Assembly: GCA_026874595.1 (NCBI GenBank)
Contig: CM049318.1
Coordinates: 47,162,456-47,226,455 of the forward strand
Length of the DNA stretch: 64,000 bases
Source of the DNA: Sipunculus nudus
Taxonomy: Eukaryota > Annelida > Sipuncula > Golfingiida > Sipunculidae
Reading direction: 5' to 3'
Below are positions 47,076 to 60,186 of this stretch, piece after piece. The notes under the pieces were generated by a model. That model did no database searches. It had not been told where the DNA came from and saw only the letters and a list, made by a program, of their open reading frames with translations. How positions within the stretch are numbered: position 1 is the stretch's first letter; each line of letters begins with the position of its first letter. A program made the position numbers and the translations under genes.

Positions 47076-50000
47076 ATGGATATGTCTGTAACAGTATTAA
47101 GTATACTGTTTGTATTTTACTTTCGTGGGTTTCATTTACAGTAAGACTCCGAACTTTCCCCAACATCAGGAAGTTGCGATTGCTTGAACAGGGCTGGATG
47201 GTGGCGACTGATTGAATGGACTTGTGAAAATGTTCTTTGAAAATAAACAGTGGCGGTATGCTTTATATATATTACTCGAAAGGAAAAATAACAATATTTT
47301 ATCTATCGAGGTCTGGTAAATAATTGCATAGACTCCACTTTTTTTGCTGTGGGCGTATGGACGGATGGCAAAAGAATACAGTTGTAGTGATTGTCCAAGA
47401 ATTGTAAGAAGTCGGGGGCGCTCTGTGTGTTTGTATGTGTGTCTGTGTGGGAAATGGCCGGAAGTGTAGCGCCAGCATTTGATTCGCATTCTTCCTTCAA
47501 CAAGCTGAGTCCGCTTGTAAGTTTCCGATATATAAAATATGGGTTATGAGAAAAGTTTTTTTTAAAGACAAAATAAATAAATAAATAATTTAATTCGCTG
47601 ATATAATTACTGATAATGCTGGAGAAACTACAGTACAGACAGAGCAGTTCTCTGGGACGGCCCTCATGCAATCCTGAACCTCAGATGTCTGTCCCTTATA
47701 TTATACGCGGCCAGAACACAGGTCTAGGTATAGTCTTTAATAAATAGTTTCCAGTCTCTCTGTTTCTCTGAAACACACACACATGCACACATGAATCTCC
47801 GAAAAACACCCCAAGACCTCGATAAGACAAACGTATAAGATATGCAGTTCTGATTACGACAAAAACAGTGAACGGTATTAATACCAGGGGGGCATTCCAC
47901 AGAAACAAAATCAGCATTGTGGAGCAGCAAGTGAGAAGATGGTCCAAATACACAAGAATATAAAACGGTGCATTTGAGAGAAATTTTAAAATAAAAAATA
48001 ATAGAAATATAGAGTAAATCCTTTTGTCTTATTCTGTCTTAAATGATGTTTTAGACAGAGGGTTTCAATCACAGCGAGGGTTACAGAATTAAGCTCATTT
48101 GCAATGGATAATAAATCATATTCTACGTCGTGGAAATTGCAACTGAAAATCAAACAAATTTTTACAGTTCATTTTTTTATGAGGAGCATATTCTGCAGAT
48201 ATTAAATTAATTTCGCTTATATAATACAATGCAAGTTGTTAATTTTGGAATAGCGGCACCGTGTGCTGCCCGTGTTTCATTAATATCGCGCCGTATTGTT
48301 TAGTCATACAGAGAATCCAGTTAACCATGGATCAGGCTGATCACTTTTGGAGTCAAGGAAAACAAGATAGGTGTCTAAGTCGGGGATTTTTATGTTTTAA
48401 TTACTAAGTCAAATAGATTACCACTATTATATTCTGGAAAAGGATTACAGTTTACCATAACCACAACAAAATATTTGATCGAAATTACTCTCGTAGATGT
48501 TGCCTTTCTTGATTGACATAAGACAGTGCAAACATAATATTTAGCAGACAATATTGGTAAATTTGAAAGAAAAGCTGTTAATAACATTCTCAGCCAGTAA
48601 TACAAGTGAAACTAGACTTCTTGTAATCATGGAAGTCCACCTATCTCTCACCCATATCCCACCCCTTGATTCTCCAGGGTTTGGTGTTCCCATTGATCTA
48701 GCCTTTTTTTATCTATCTGTAACAGTTTAGAAAGAACTATCGTTCTGTAAAACAGCAATTGTCTTTCCTTCTTGAGTTTTCCCAGACGTTTTTGTGATTT
48801 GCATATTTTAAAAAAAGTAATGACGATATCCTAACCAAACTTCGCACTGCACTTACCCGTCGTAACAGGCAGCCTTTACTAGAGTTATAAAGGTCTTGGT
48901 CCAGCAGCTTCGGAGGAGATGCGTGTCGACCGGAAATGGCCGATGGTTGCGGTCGCAGAGGGTGTTGATGCTAATTAAACACTGATTATAGGAAATAAAG
49001 TATCCTGGTTAAAGGACATTCATTGTATAAATGTCAACGAGTAGTTAATGAGATTCGGCCACCTCCATTTTGACCTTTTGTCCTCTACGGTGATCGTTAC
49101 CATTGGCCTTTTTTAACTAATGGTTTGTATGATGTAATATTTAAGTATTAATATAATTGTTAGATATAAATTAAATTTGCTTGTCCCTTCTTGAGATTTT
49201 ACGGATGAGATGAAAATGGTGATGTCACTTTTGATAATTTACATATTATTAACATATTATAAACGCTACTAAAACTGACACAGCACTCCTACATTGTGAA
49301 TGGAAGCTGTGTGTTAAAGTTTCAACTTTATACGTCCACTGATTACTGTGGAAACGTGAACTAACTCAAAAGCGATTAGTTATCTAGCTCATGTCGTTCC
49401 ACGAGTGAATTCCAGGTTATTGAAACAAATGTTTGGAACCAGATTTTATGAACCCATTTTTAACCATTATTCTGTACCTCATACAAATTAGGAGTAAATC
49501 GACATTGAAAATATATGATCTAAAGCACTATGACCTTGAAAAATAAGTCAAGGTCACTGAAACTGGTTCAAACTTATTGGACTATAGTAATGAACAACTC
49601 GGGAAAGAATCAAGGTATCGGATAAAAAAGTGGCAGAATAATACGAAAAAGAAGAACGGGAAAAAACAAATATCTCCACCTATCCATAATTATTATCTTA
49701 GAAACACGTAAAGAAATATGAAGTTAGAAGACTTGAAACCGTCACAAAATGCGAGTATTGTTATTGTTTTTGTGTGCTCATAATGTTTAGGTGCTGATCA
49801 GAAATATGGATGAAATGCATGCGAATGACAGGATAGTAACTGTTGGCTAACACAATGTGGCATTAGCTTCATGCTTCAGGGTCAGACTTTAACATTTGAC
49901 AGGCTTTTGCTTCAAGTGTTTACAGATATATAGGCTTCTTTAAAGCATGTGATTGCATGGTGATATTGAATGGTGATCTTTATATTATATATTCAAGGGA

Positions 50001-51822
50001 TATTTAATATAATTTGCATAACCATGAATAGCTTTAGGAGAGGTTCTAAACAATCAGTAAAAATATTTTCTGTCCAATTTCGACTTAAAATGATAAACTG
50101 GCAATACAAAGACAATATGAAAAAATATTTGGCAGGAATAATTGATAAGATAAGGGATAAAACCTGGTTGCCTAATGTGAAAGAATGTACAGATGCGAGA
50201 TATTACATTGGTTAATATTTCTTTTAAGTTTCATTAAAATCGATCATATCTCTGGTAAGTTATTGCTCTGATACAACAAAGAAGCCTCGTGACCTCTAAC
50301 CTAACAACTATGATGGGTTTTGTCCAGATGAGATAATCTATTAAGAAGGAATTATAGGAAATTTTATGAAATCGATCATATCCCTGGTGAGTTGTCGTGT
50401 CCACACTAATTGTAAGCATAGATTGTCTCAGACGGCCGTATAAAATGCAATATAAATTCGAAAAATTCCAAATATTGCGAGTTTCGCAACGAACCATGTA
50501 CGGCAGTAATAAATCATCAAGACAAAATAAAAACCATGGTTCATAACGATCCACCCGTGGTTCCTCAGATACAAGCTAACAATATTTCTTTTACAAATAG
50601 CTCTGTAACCTTGAAAATATATGTCAAGGTGACCCATCTTCTGACTTTACCGAGATTTTGTGGATATGCATCTGCTCTGAAGAAATGACTCACATGTTTA
50701 ATTATTTTGAAATATTACGCTCACAAGGTCATTTCCGTTAACGGACGCCGGGGGCAGCAGACGCAGGGCGGACCTCATGTGTTATGCCAATAGATCATCA
50801 GCCTATATAGGCTATAATTAATGCCTTAAACTTCCTTACTACCAAAAGTGAATGCCTCATCTCCACATGCTCACAAACTTTTAAAGACAGTGAACAAACG
50901 GTCCAAAAGTTTCAGTACTTAATACTAACAAAGGCAATGGCTATTATTCCTCCTTAAAATGCCAGTGGACCTGGAAGGTGAAGAGTAACGGACAGAGAAC
51001 AAACTATACCTCGGTGTCACAAAAAACGTGACCAAGTTTTAAACATCTGCTAGATGCTCATTCTCATATAACAACAAACTAAGCGAGACTAATAAATACT
51101 TGGCATTGAAAATTTAAACATGTCAAATGCTAAAAATTTCAGAGCAATTGCAGTGAAATTGTAGCCTGTAGAGCATGGGAAAACAAACAATACACTAAAC
51201 TGAATCGAAGATACCGGCAAACAATAAGCAAACACATCGAACAGCCAACAGGTGAGGGGGCTTGACGTCTGATAATTGTGTCAAATTTTCTTTATGACGG
51301 ATGATTCATGAGCTTTCACTGCTTTCAATATTATTAACCGAACATCTTACTACAAGAAATGTAGTTAATCTCTGATCACGACCCATGGCCCCTGTTCATA
51401 ATATGGTTTAGCTATGTGCTTAACCCGTAAAATGAATTCATTTATTTAGTGGCTACAGTCTGCCAGACAGATATGTTTTATGCATCCTCTCATTCTTACA
51501 GTAGACCAGTATTGTGATTTTCACGTTCTTTTTTCTTATCTAATGTTTCAACAGCAACACGTTTATTTATTTATTACCACATTCTGCAGGGTAGCCTTCT
51601 GTTGTAAGCAGGGCCCGGTTCCAGGTATACAATACAAGACATTTATTATCAACATGACAATAGATTTAAGTACAAGTTACAATACAGTGTAAATGACAAA
51701 CTAAGATTATAAAACTTAGTATATAAGTCCAAAATGATATATTCAACCTTAATGGTTTAGTTCAATAGTTTATTTTCGTCATGTTACGTATAATTCTGTG
51801 GCGTTATTTCCTCGGTTCACAG
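47076..51822. other. Unassigned AT-rich stretch
   Basis: No gene is recognised. The phrase 'aaatcgatcatatc.ctggt' recurs 131 bp apart (50238 and 50369), hinting at a small tandem duplication. Otherwise nothing is supported. Confidence 0.4.
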
Positions 51823-51995
51823 GGCGCATGCCGTCGATACGAGTGATGTCACCACGTCGGGTCGTGACGGGAGAGGAGCGCCTCCTAGCGCATCTTTTTG
51901 GCGGTGGCTACGACCCTGACGCGAGAGGCGTCGTCAACGCCAACAAAACTGTCAACGTGGAGGTCAACTTCCTGTTGCTCAGGATTCAGAGACTG
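51823..51995 (+). CDS. Exon of a nicotinic-type Cys-loop receptor subunit (N-terminus)
   Basis: The exon follows an acceptor (ttcctcggttcacag) and encodes about 57 residues of an extracellular N-terminus. Visible landmarks are EERLLAHLF (N-terminal helix), YDPDARGVVN (family pattern Y...RPV.N) and VNVEVNFLLLRIQRL (first beta strand). In nicotinic receptors these come in this order just after the signal peptide. The Pro of 'RPV' is Gly here. The exon ends CTG|GCAAGT, a GC donor; the next in-frame stop is at 52026. With the exon at 35385 the total is 246 nt, so it ends between codons. The ligand-binding loops, Cys-loop and membrane segments are on exons not seen here. An anion-channel relative is less likely. 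Confidence 0.78.
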
Positions 51996-53760
51996 GCAAG
52001 TTGCACCTTTTGCTCTCTACATATATAGCGTTTAACCTCATTCCTTATAATTCATTTGGATAATACTGTTGCTCAGTTAAACGTGATGTTGTAAATATGA
52101 ATTTTAACGGTATATGATCTTTTTGTTAAATATCCAATCAGACAGTGAAAGAATGATAGGATCTTCTAACTCCCAGGTCCAGACATGTACTTTATAAACC
52201 AATCTAGGTAAAAAAACGATTGAATCTTGCAGAATGACATCTTATATATATATAACTTAATAAGTTGTATATGAAATAAGGGCATTTACTGCATATGTAC
52301 ATGCTCGTACCATTCAGATCCCATCATTAGAATAAAGCAAGTGGAAATAAGGGCAGCCGAACAGTGCTGGGTGAACGGGCACCTTTTGCATTGTCTTCCA
52401 GGTTGTCCAAATTATTTGAATCATAAATAATATATGCATAAGTATTTAATCTTGATATCCTATAAGTGGGCGATTATGCTATACTGGTAATATTTGGATA
52501 CTGGTAAGCTGTTGGGAGGCCTTGACACGTGCTGGTATGTCGAACGTTGAAGTACAACCCCCCATGTTTAGTAAAACTTGGTACAATATTTTGACTCCTC
52601 TTTCGATAAGAGGCTCTGCTTCACTTATTTAACAAAAAATCACAAAATGTCTTTCTTTGATCTTCAAAAATTCTAGGTACAATTTTTAAAAATGGTTTTA
52701 AAACAGGCACTTAGATTTTCCACAAGTGGACCCGTGAAACGGATAAACCACAGGTGATTTGGTGTGAAAATTTGCAATATTGAATTCAATGTATAGTATA
52801 TGGTGGATTAAGAGAAAAAAATCGTCACTGCCAGATCATATATGGAGAGGCACGCACAAAGGGCATATACTGATTTGCAAATGTCGCATTCTGGAATAAT
52901 GCATGTTTCTTTAAAGTTTATTGCATACGTTTCCTTTTCTCATTATGCGAACCCGGCTTAACTTAATTGACAACGCTCGTTTAATGTGAGCGTCTTGCTG
53001 GAATCCGATTATATGTTCCATCAAGAAATATGAGGGGCCAGAAAGGAATATATTTTGACTAATTAAACAACGTTTCATGTTCCCCTAAATATTGGCTTCT
53101 AGCTCAAGCTAGATTTGGGGTATATTGTGTAGTATTTACCAGTCAGATATATGCATTTAGACCAGTACTTAGGTTCATAGCCTTGGTGTAATTGTAACAT
53201 TTACTGCTTCTGTATTCTTCAGTAAAAATGCGAAAATATTGACTCTTTTCTTTCAAACCATCAAGCAGCATGCCTTTGTCTATAATATTAAAACAGATTT
53301 CTAACAATGTGATTATAATTTATATCTATATTCTTTTGTATTTACATTTTTATTGAAAGGTGATTCATTGAGACAGGTAGATCAAATATTGAGATAGTAA
53401 TATTGCCGCGAAGGATATAAATTGTAAAATTATGTGATTTACTCTCAGTTATTCGTGATAAAAAGTACTTATAACACCTCTGTGACGGATGTGTGAGCCT
53501 TTTTATTCACAAACTGATAATAAACAGGGTGCATTTACCCATGATGAAACAGAAACCATTTGACCGGAATTGATTGCATGCGGAGAAGTTGCAGCAGTGA
53601 AGATAAACCATATTTTATCATTTGTAAACTCTTGTCTGATGAATGTGCTTGAATATTTGCTGATTTTAGCGACCTTCGTAGATCTAAACAAAACGGACAG
53701 CCTCTGCACCGGTAGATCGTAGTTTCTTACCTTTTCTCCCCCTCGCAACGAAGTTTCGAA
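51996..53760 (+). other. Start of putative intron 2, unassigned
   Basis: Begins GCAAGT. No following exon could be identified; in nicotinic receptor genes the next exon is often only about 45 bp, which cannot be picked out by eye. Confidence 0.4.
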
Positions 53761-54420
53761 GGGGATATAGTAACGCCTCTGTTCGTGCGTTTGTGCATCG
53801 GTCCGTCTGTCCGTCCGGAATTGACTTATGGATCGATTTCAAGCCAAACCGTTTGACTAAAACCTTTCACCTTGCACATATGGCTCACCCACCCTTAGAT
53901 GAAGAACCCTATCGATTTTGAGGTCACGGGATCATAGGTCACGGCCACAGGGCCCACTTCGTGATAAACGTTGTAGACCAATTAAAACCTAAACAGTATG
54001 ACCTGAACATTTCTTCTTGCACATATGGCTCACCCACTTATGGATGTAATACCCTATTGATTTTGAGGTCACAGGGTCAAAGTTCACGGTCACACGGCCC
54101 AGTTCTTGAAAAAGCTTGTGGACCCATTTAAAGCCAAACCGTTTGACGAAAACCTGTCAGTGTCATCTTGCTCATATGGCTCACCCACCAATGGATGAAG
54201 AACCCTATTTAGTTTGAGGTCATCTGAGCTTTAGTCATGGTCATTTTGTGCCGTCTGGTCGTCCGTCCGTTAACAGGGCACGTTTTGAAACCGTAAGATC
54301 TACGCTTCCAAAATCTGGCATACAATTAGATGTCCCTAAGATCTCCAACCATGGAAAAAAATTGGGTCACTACGATTTCTTTCCTCCGAGATATTAAGGA
54401 AAAACCTCAATTTTTCATTT
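53760..54420. repeat. About 3 units of a ~145-160-bp tandem repeat
   Basis: The phrase 'cttgcacatatggctcaccca' recurs near 53871, 54016 and 54177 (the last slightly altered). Each is followed by 'aagaaccctat..attttgaggtca' and 'cacggtcaca.ggccca', and preceded by 'aagccaaaccgtttgac'. The array opens with 'cgtccgtctgtccgtccg'. It resembles the other array families here in wording but is a distinct unit. Confidence 0.75.
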
Positions 54421-54589
54421 AAAACCCATAATGTTATACTTCAAGGCTGCCTAATATCAAAACCACTGATCTGTTTTTGTTCCTATATATTACAAATATT
54501 CCCCTATATAATGCCTATGGACAAAACAGAAATAAGGACAGTATTGTGTAATTTCTTGAAGTTATGGGCCCGAACATAATGCAGTTTGT

Positions 54590-55640
54590 GAAAAATGAGG
54601 AAAAGATATTTACTCTATACTGAAACATATGGATAATAACCCATTTGCTTATAGGAAAGAATGTGGGACTGCATAAGCTATTCTTGTGCTCTTGGACCGT
54701 GTGAATAAACATTTAAATCATTCGCATACTTATGTAAGAACCCTTTTTATAGATTATAGCTCAGCATTTAACACCATTAAGCCTCACCTCATGATTAATA
54801 TGTTACAGCAATTAAAGGTTCCACATGATCTGTTTGTGGGTACTGGAATTTCTCACAGTAGAAAGCACTATGTAAAGGTTGGTATTAGCAATTCATCGGT
54901 CTTAGGGTTGAAAACAGGGGCCCCACAAAGATGCGTGCTTTCCCCATTTCTCTTCATAATTTATACCAATGATTTCCAGGCTACACAACAAGGATGTCTA
55001 ATTCTGAAATATGCAGATGATACCGTAGGTGTTAAATTAATTTAAACAAGTAGTTACTTGGTGCAAGAATAATCATTTGTTACTAAATCCTTCAAAGGAA
55101 TTGATAATGGGTTTTAGACAAAGACGAACCTGTCAATATCCGGTATCTATTGATGAAACAGAAGTAGATATTGCACAGAAGTATAAATACATAGGGGTAG
55201 TATTAGATGACAGGCTTAAATGGGATAATAATGAAAAATAGTTACCATAAAAGGCAGCAGCGTTTATACTACTACGGAAACTGGAATCGTTTAATATTGA
55301 TAGAGAACGACTTGGTCCATTCTATTCTTCGATGATCCAGAGTGTCATATCATATGCTTTGATATGCTGGTAGGAAAATCTGACCTGCAAGAACAAAAAG
55401 AAAATTGAACGGATAAAAAAAATAGTAGAAAAAGTTATTTGTCTTTATTGAGAGGACATACATATTATCTATCTAAATAATGTTTTGAAAATGATGAAAA
55501 AAATGGTTGAAGGTAAAAGCTTGCTAAGTGATTATATTAACTGGCTAAAATCAAGCCGAAGGCCGCAGTCTCTGAAATGCAGAACAAATCGGTATTCCAA
55601 TTCATTTGTACCGAAGGCGATTAGATTGTTTAATGCATAG
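54590..55640 (+). pseudogene. LINE reverse transcriptase remnant 1 (YADD type)
   Basis: The + strand translation shows NNPFAYRKECGTA then a stop, then LVLLDRVNKHL, TLFIDYSSAFNTIKP (first catalytic Asp), KTGAPQRCVLSP (usually PQGC) and LKYADDTVG (catalytic YADD). It continues past a stop at 55043 with QVVTWCKNNHLLLNPSKE and YKYIGVVLDDRLKW, and ends with FVPKAIRLFN near 55635. At least five in-frame stops are present. This fits a CR1/L2/Rex1-type LINE. The 5' endonuclease part is missing. Confidence 0.85.
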
Positions 55641-56038
55641 ATTAATCAAAATATAATATTACACTACTTTTTAAATAATATACTACTTTGTCTTTGTTTT
55701 TCACTCAGCACCTTATCTTACATATGATATTTTGCGCAAAGCAAATTCCTGGTATGGAATAAATCTTGTATCTTGTATTTAATCTGTTAAAATCTGAAAT
55801 TTAAAAATAAAAACTCCAAAATTAGGCTAGTTATGGAATTTTTTGGACGCTCTTATTGTATTTTCTTCCATTGTCAAGTGGCCCACTTTGGTCACTGGAG
55901 ATCATTCAGTGCAGCTCTCTCTGCTCTCCAGGCTGTTGTTATGTAATCCCTTCACTCCTGGCCAGCCCCCGGTCTTGGTTAGCTGAATCAGGCTGTCTGC
56001 AGTATAACTACAGCAGAGAGCCTCTCTGAGAGTAGACT
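55641..56038. other. Spacer between two LINE remnants
   Basis: Starts with the AT-rich 3' tail of the first LINE. The piece near 55860-56035 (ctctctgctctccaggctg...) is of unknown origin. Confidence 0.4.
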
Positions 56039-57400
56039 TACAGATTATTTCGCAAGTTCGGTAGGTACCCGCCAAGGTTGTATGATAAGTCAATTTTTAT
56101 TTATTTTATTTATAAATGAGTACTGTTACATGTTAAATGGAAGCGATTTTCAAGAGATATATGTAAATGGTAATCTCTCAGATTTAATGACATTGTTTTT
56201 TGCAGATGATATGGTTAATTGTGGAGATACTGTAGGTAGACTTCAGCAACTCTTACAAAAGTTTTGTAAAAAATATGGTTTTAAAATTAATACAGATAAA
56301 ACTAAGATTATGGTATCGAGGAAAGGTGGTCCTTTACGAAAAGTAGAAAAATGGTATTTAAAAGGTAAACAGTTAGAAGTGGTTCCATACTACAAATAAC
56401 TTGGTATAATTTTTTCTACAAAATTATCTTGGTCAAAAACACAACAACAGCATGTTTTACAAGCAAACAAAGCTATAAGCCTGATAAAAACATTCAGCAA
56501 AAAGTGTAAACATGTTAGTACAAAACATCTCTTTTATTCGTTTGATCAAATGGAACTGCTAGTACTAATACATGAATGTGAGTTATGGGGTTTTAAAAAA
56601 TCAGAAACAATAGAGAGAGTACAGTACAAATTCTGCAAACATATTTTAAATGTAGGTCAGAATACTCCAAATGCAGCAGCATTAGGAGAATGTGGCAGAT
56701 TTCCTTTGTTTGTAACTTGCTTATTGCGTTGTATTAAGTAATGGTTTAAACTTTTGCAAATGCAAGAACATAGATACCAGAAACAGGTGTACAGTATGTT
56801 GATGAATTTTGACAACAGTGGTAAATTAAAAGGGTATCTCATGTAAGGACATTGTTGTTCTAGTCTTGTTTTGGATATGTTTGGATGGCACAGTACATTG
56901 GAGATGTGAATTAATTTATGAAAGAAGTTGAAATGAGAATAAAAGACATGGCCATTTATAATTGACATTGTGATATTAATATGTGCAGTAAACTATACTA
57001 TTATGGTACTTTTAAATCCATGCTCACTCTTGAAAAATATTTTTATTGTATCCCAAATAAAAAAACACCATACAGCACTTGCTAAATTTCGATGTTCAAA
57101 TCATGAATTAGCCATAGAAATGGGACGCCATAATAATATATCTCGTGAAGAGAAGATCTGTAAATATTGTTTATGCTATTTATTCAACATTGTTGAGGAT
57201 GAAGCTCACTTTATGCAAGAATGTAAATTATATCATGATTTGAGGTAAAATACATTAGTTAAGACTTGAAATATCCAAATGAACAAAATTTTATAAAATT
57301 ATTTAATTTAGATAATCCTTTTGAAATAACAAAAGTTGCTGCGTATGCGTTTTATTCGTTTTTGAGAAGACGGAAAATGATATGGTTGAATTATGTATTT
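56039..57400 (+). pseudogene. LINE reverse transcriptase remnant 2 (FADD type)
   Basis: Begins inside the RT with SSVGTRQGCMISQFLFILF and MTLFFADDMVNCGDT (catalytic FADD), then KKYGFKINTDKTKIMVSRKGG and YYK-stop-LGIIFSTKLSW. The C-terminal region follows in pieces (ECELWGFKKSETIERVQYKF, NTPNAAALGECGRFPLF, then decayed text to 56960). It ends with a Cys/His zinc-like segment (ICKYC to EDEAHFMQEC) and FYSFLRRRKMIWLNYVF. The first catalytic Asp region is missing, so the copy is 5'-truncated. It is clearly a different lineage from the remnant just upstream. Confidence 0.85.
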
Positions 57401-59972
57401 TAAATGGTACTCATTGATGACGGCAAAATAGATTCATTGTGTATAGTGTGGGGGCATATGTCACCGAGTAATGTTCCCTGTAAAAAGTGGACACCCTACA
57501 TTTTTGTGATCCTTAGACCTTAACCTTTACAAAAAATTATGGTGCCAATTTTTCTTTAGTGGTTTTGTAATTTTTCAGGTCTTATTTGATTTTAGAGTAA
57601 AAATTGAGGGACAATATATATAAATATTTATTACAGAGGGAAATTTAGCAACAAAACACCTCAAAATGGTTAGTAAGATATATTACATCACAATAAACTA
57701 GACTAGACACACAAAGACTGCGTTAAGACATTTATACCTATATTAGAGAGCACTCGTAGAGCGCATACCTTCGCCAACATGGATCAGCATCAAGGTCCAT
57801 CAGACTAGCCAGGAATAATTAATCATGTGTTGTATGGCCACCAGTTTATTGTTTTATAAAATTTCATTGATAAATTCATTTTAAAAAAATTGTATATAGA
57901 CACCAAAGTATCCTGGGGTAGTTTGTGGAATGTGTTTGGCAGACCACTTGCTCATTTCAGATAACCTGTATCGTATACAGTATGGCCCTGTTTTCCCTGG
58001 TTTTAACCATTGACTAAATATTTGCTTCATTCATACATAACATATGAAAATGGCCCTGTTATTCTTCAATTTAATATGATTTTGGTGTTGCGCTATCCTA
58101 TTATTCGATTATTACATCACCAACCTCACTAGCCGCTCGCTGATGGTGAAGGTATAGAAACACGTCTCTTACGGTTAGTTTAACCAAAGTATATCTTAAG
58201 GTTCCTGAGGAATTCTAAGGAGTATTTTTTATGATTTGGTCATGATCAAAGAAATAATTTATTAAAGTTTTAGGTGGATGACTAATTCTTTAAAAATATT
58301 TTGTGAAGAATAAACAACAGACAAAAAGGACAACTTTGACTTTATTTAGTGCCATATTCTAACTAACCCAACCCAAAGTTTTAGGAAATGCTACCTAGTC
58401 CACCATTCACAGTGAAATGAAGTACATATTAAGAAACAAGAAAAATAATAATCATATTTCGAACGTTGATCATATAACCTCAGCTTTGTGCGGGCAATAT
58501 TATATCATTCTGGAGCAATTATACCTTCTTTGGAGTAGCTATTTTCATCAGTTATTTTACTATTCGTTGCAAATCTTTTGTAAGCTGGGCAACATTAGGC
58601 AGTTTACAGCAGACAACTATTTACAGACATTTACAGTAGAATGAGAGATGTAAAGGACATAATTAACATTGTATGAAATGCATGTTTTGATGAAGAATTC
58701 ATTAAAGAGAATGTTTAATAAAAACAAAGGGACCTCAGAAAATGTAGAAGTTTGAGAAAAGTCCTCTTGAAGGAAACATATTTGAAATTAAATATCAAAT
58801 CATAACAAAGTGTCATCATGAGTCATAATGTTATCGTACGTGTTTACAAATGTTCTTCTATGCCATCTCCCCCCTAACCCCCCCCCCCCCCCAGGTCTTT
58901 TTTTAAAACGATTTTGTTTGGTAGGCCAATTTTATTATACATTTATGGGAATATAAAACCGAGGCATTTAGGATTTACCGGTACAATTACAAAAACGGAC
59001 AAAATTGGTAAAACCAATGATAAAGTTTAAATATAACAACGGTAAAGATAAATGCTTGTTGATTATTATTGAATTCCTGTTGCATTTTTTTCATTATTAT
59101 TAAATGACTTGTGATGGCACAATGGCAACATAGGCTTCATCCTTCCGAACAAAATCACTGGTAAAAATTTTTTTGGGTATGAAAATAGTAATCTGCAGAT
59201 GATGAGTAGTACCCAGCTTGTACTATCTATATATAATGCAAACTATAAAATGAAAAATAGAAACTATTCTGATATTTATCAAATCTGATTGGTTATGTCA
59301 TTAAATGCAGGGTATGTCAGATGCAGTAGAGTAATGTACATCTTTGATTGGAGCCCATGTTCTTTTTATCATTTTTATACCAAATAACTCCAGACAAAAT
59401 CTAAAGCATTGTATGCCTGCTTAACTAATGCTGGTTTCCCTTAAATCGTGATTAAGAACAAGTTTTATTAAGTGCACAAGCTAACAAAATGACATTTGCC
59501 CTATACAAGAAACAAACGCCTTAAATGTAATTAAAGGTTTTTGCATTCCTTTTTTTCATATTAAGTTATTGTAATTTTTATAGAAAAAAAACCATAAAAA
59601 CAATAAATTCTTTGGGCTATAATATGGGGGTCGGTATAGAGGAAGTCAACATTAAGGTTGTTTAAACAGCACATACAAACCCCTTTTAAGTACTTTAAAC
59701 TTCTCTGATATAGTACATTTTCAAGTAAATTTCAAGTAACTAAATCTCAAAGAATCTGAACTTGGTTCGTGTTTCTCACTGCTTGTCCAACTAACTGCTA
59801 ATGATCTCACCTTAATAATAAATTGTTTAAAAGTAGGAATAATTAAATCATTTGTTTTATGTTCATTTGGCAAATGTTAAAATTAAATATTAAATCATGT
59901 CTTGTAAACCAATATTTTATTTTAAATGATTTTGGAAGAAAATACAATTGTGTATGAATGCCATTGAGGTAA

Positions 59973-59975
<3 letters not shown>

Positions 59976-60034
<59 letters not shown>
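59976..60034. repeat. (TC)n(TA)n microsatellite
   Basis: An uninterrupted TC run (59976-60014) passes directly into a TA run. Confidence 0.95.
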
Positions 60035-60112
60035 TTAGTAATACTAATACATAATATTATATAATATACTAATATATATATATATACTAATATAATGATA
60101 AGTGTGGGTTTG

Positions 60113-60186
60113 GAGTAAGAGTGACGCCTTTTAGATAGACTAATATTAATAAACATGTTACTATCTAAAAGGCGACATTCTTACTC
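60113..60186. repeat. 26-bp inverted repeat, hairpin
   Basis: The arms are 60113-60138 (gagtaagagtgacgcctttt, agatag) and 60161-60186. They pair with two mismatches around a 22-nt loop. This could be a tiny MITE end-pair or a folded RNA. There is no other support for either. Confidence 0.8.

Larger units (their letters stand above)
35458..51822 (+). other. Putative intron 1 (about 16.4 kb), repeat-filled
   Basis: Bounded by GTAAGG and ...TTCACAG. Contents recorded separately are a Harbinger relic (37600-38595) and minisatellites at 38808-42895 and 44690-47075. The remaining stretches (35460-37600, 42900-44690, 47080-51822) are AT-rich. I see no further exon in them, but a short exon could be missed. 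Confidence 0.45.
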
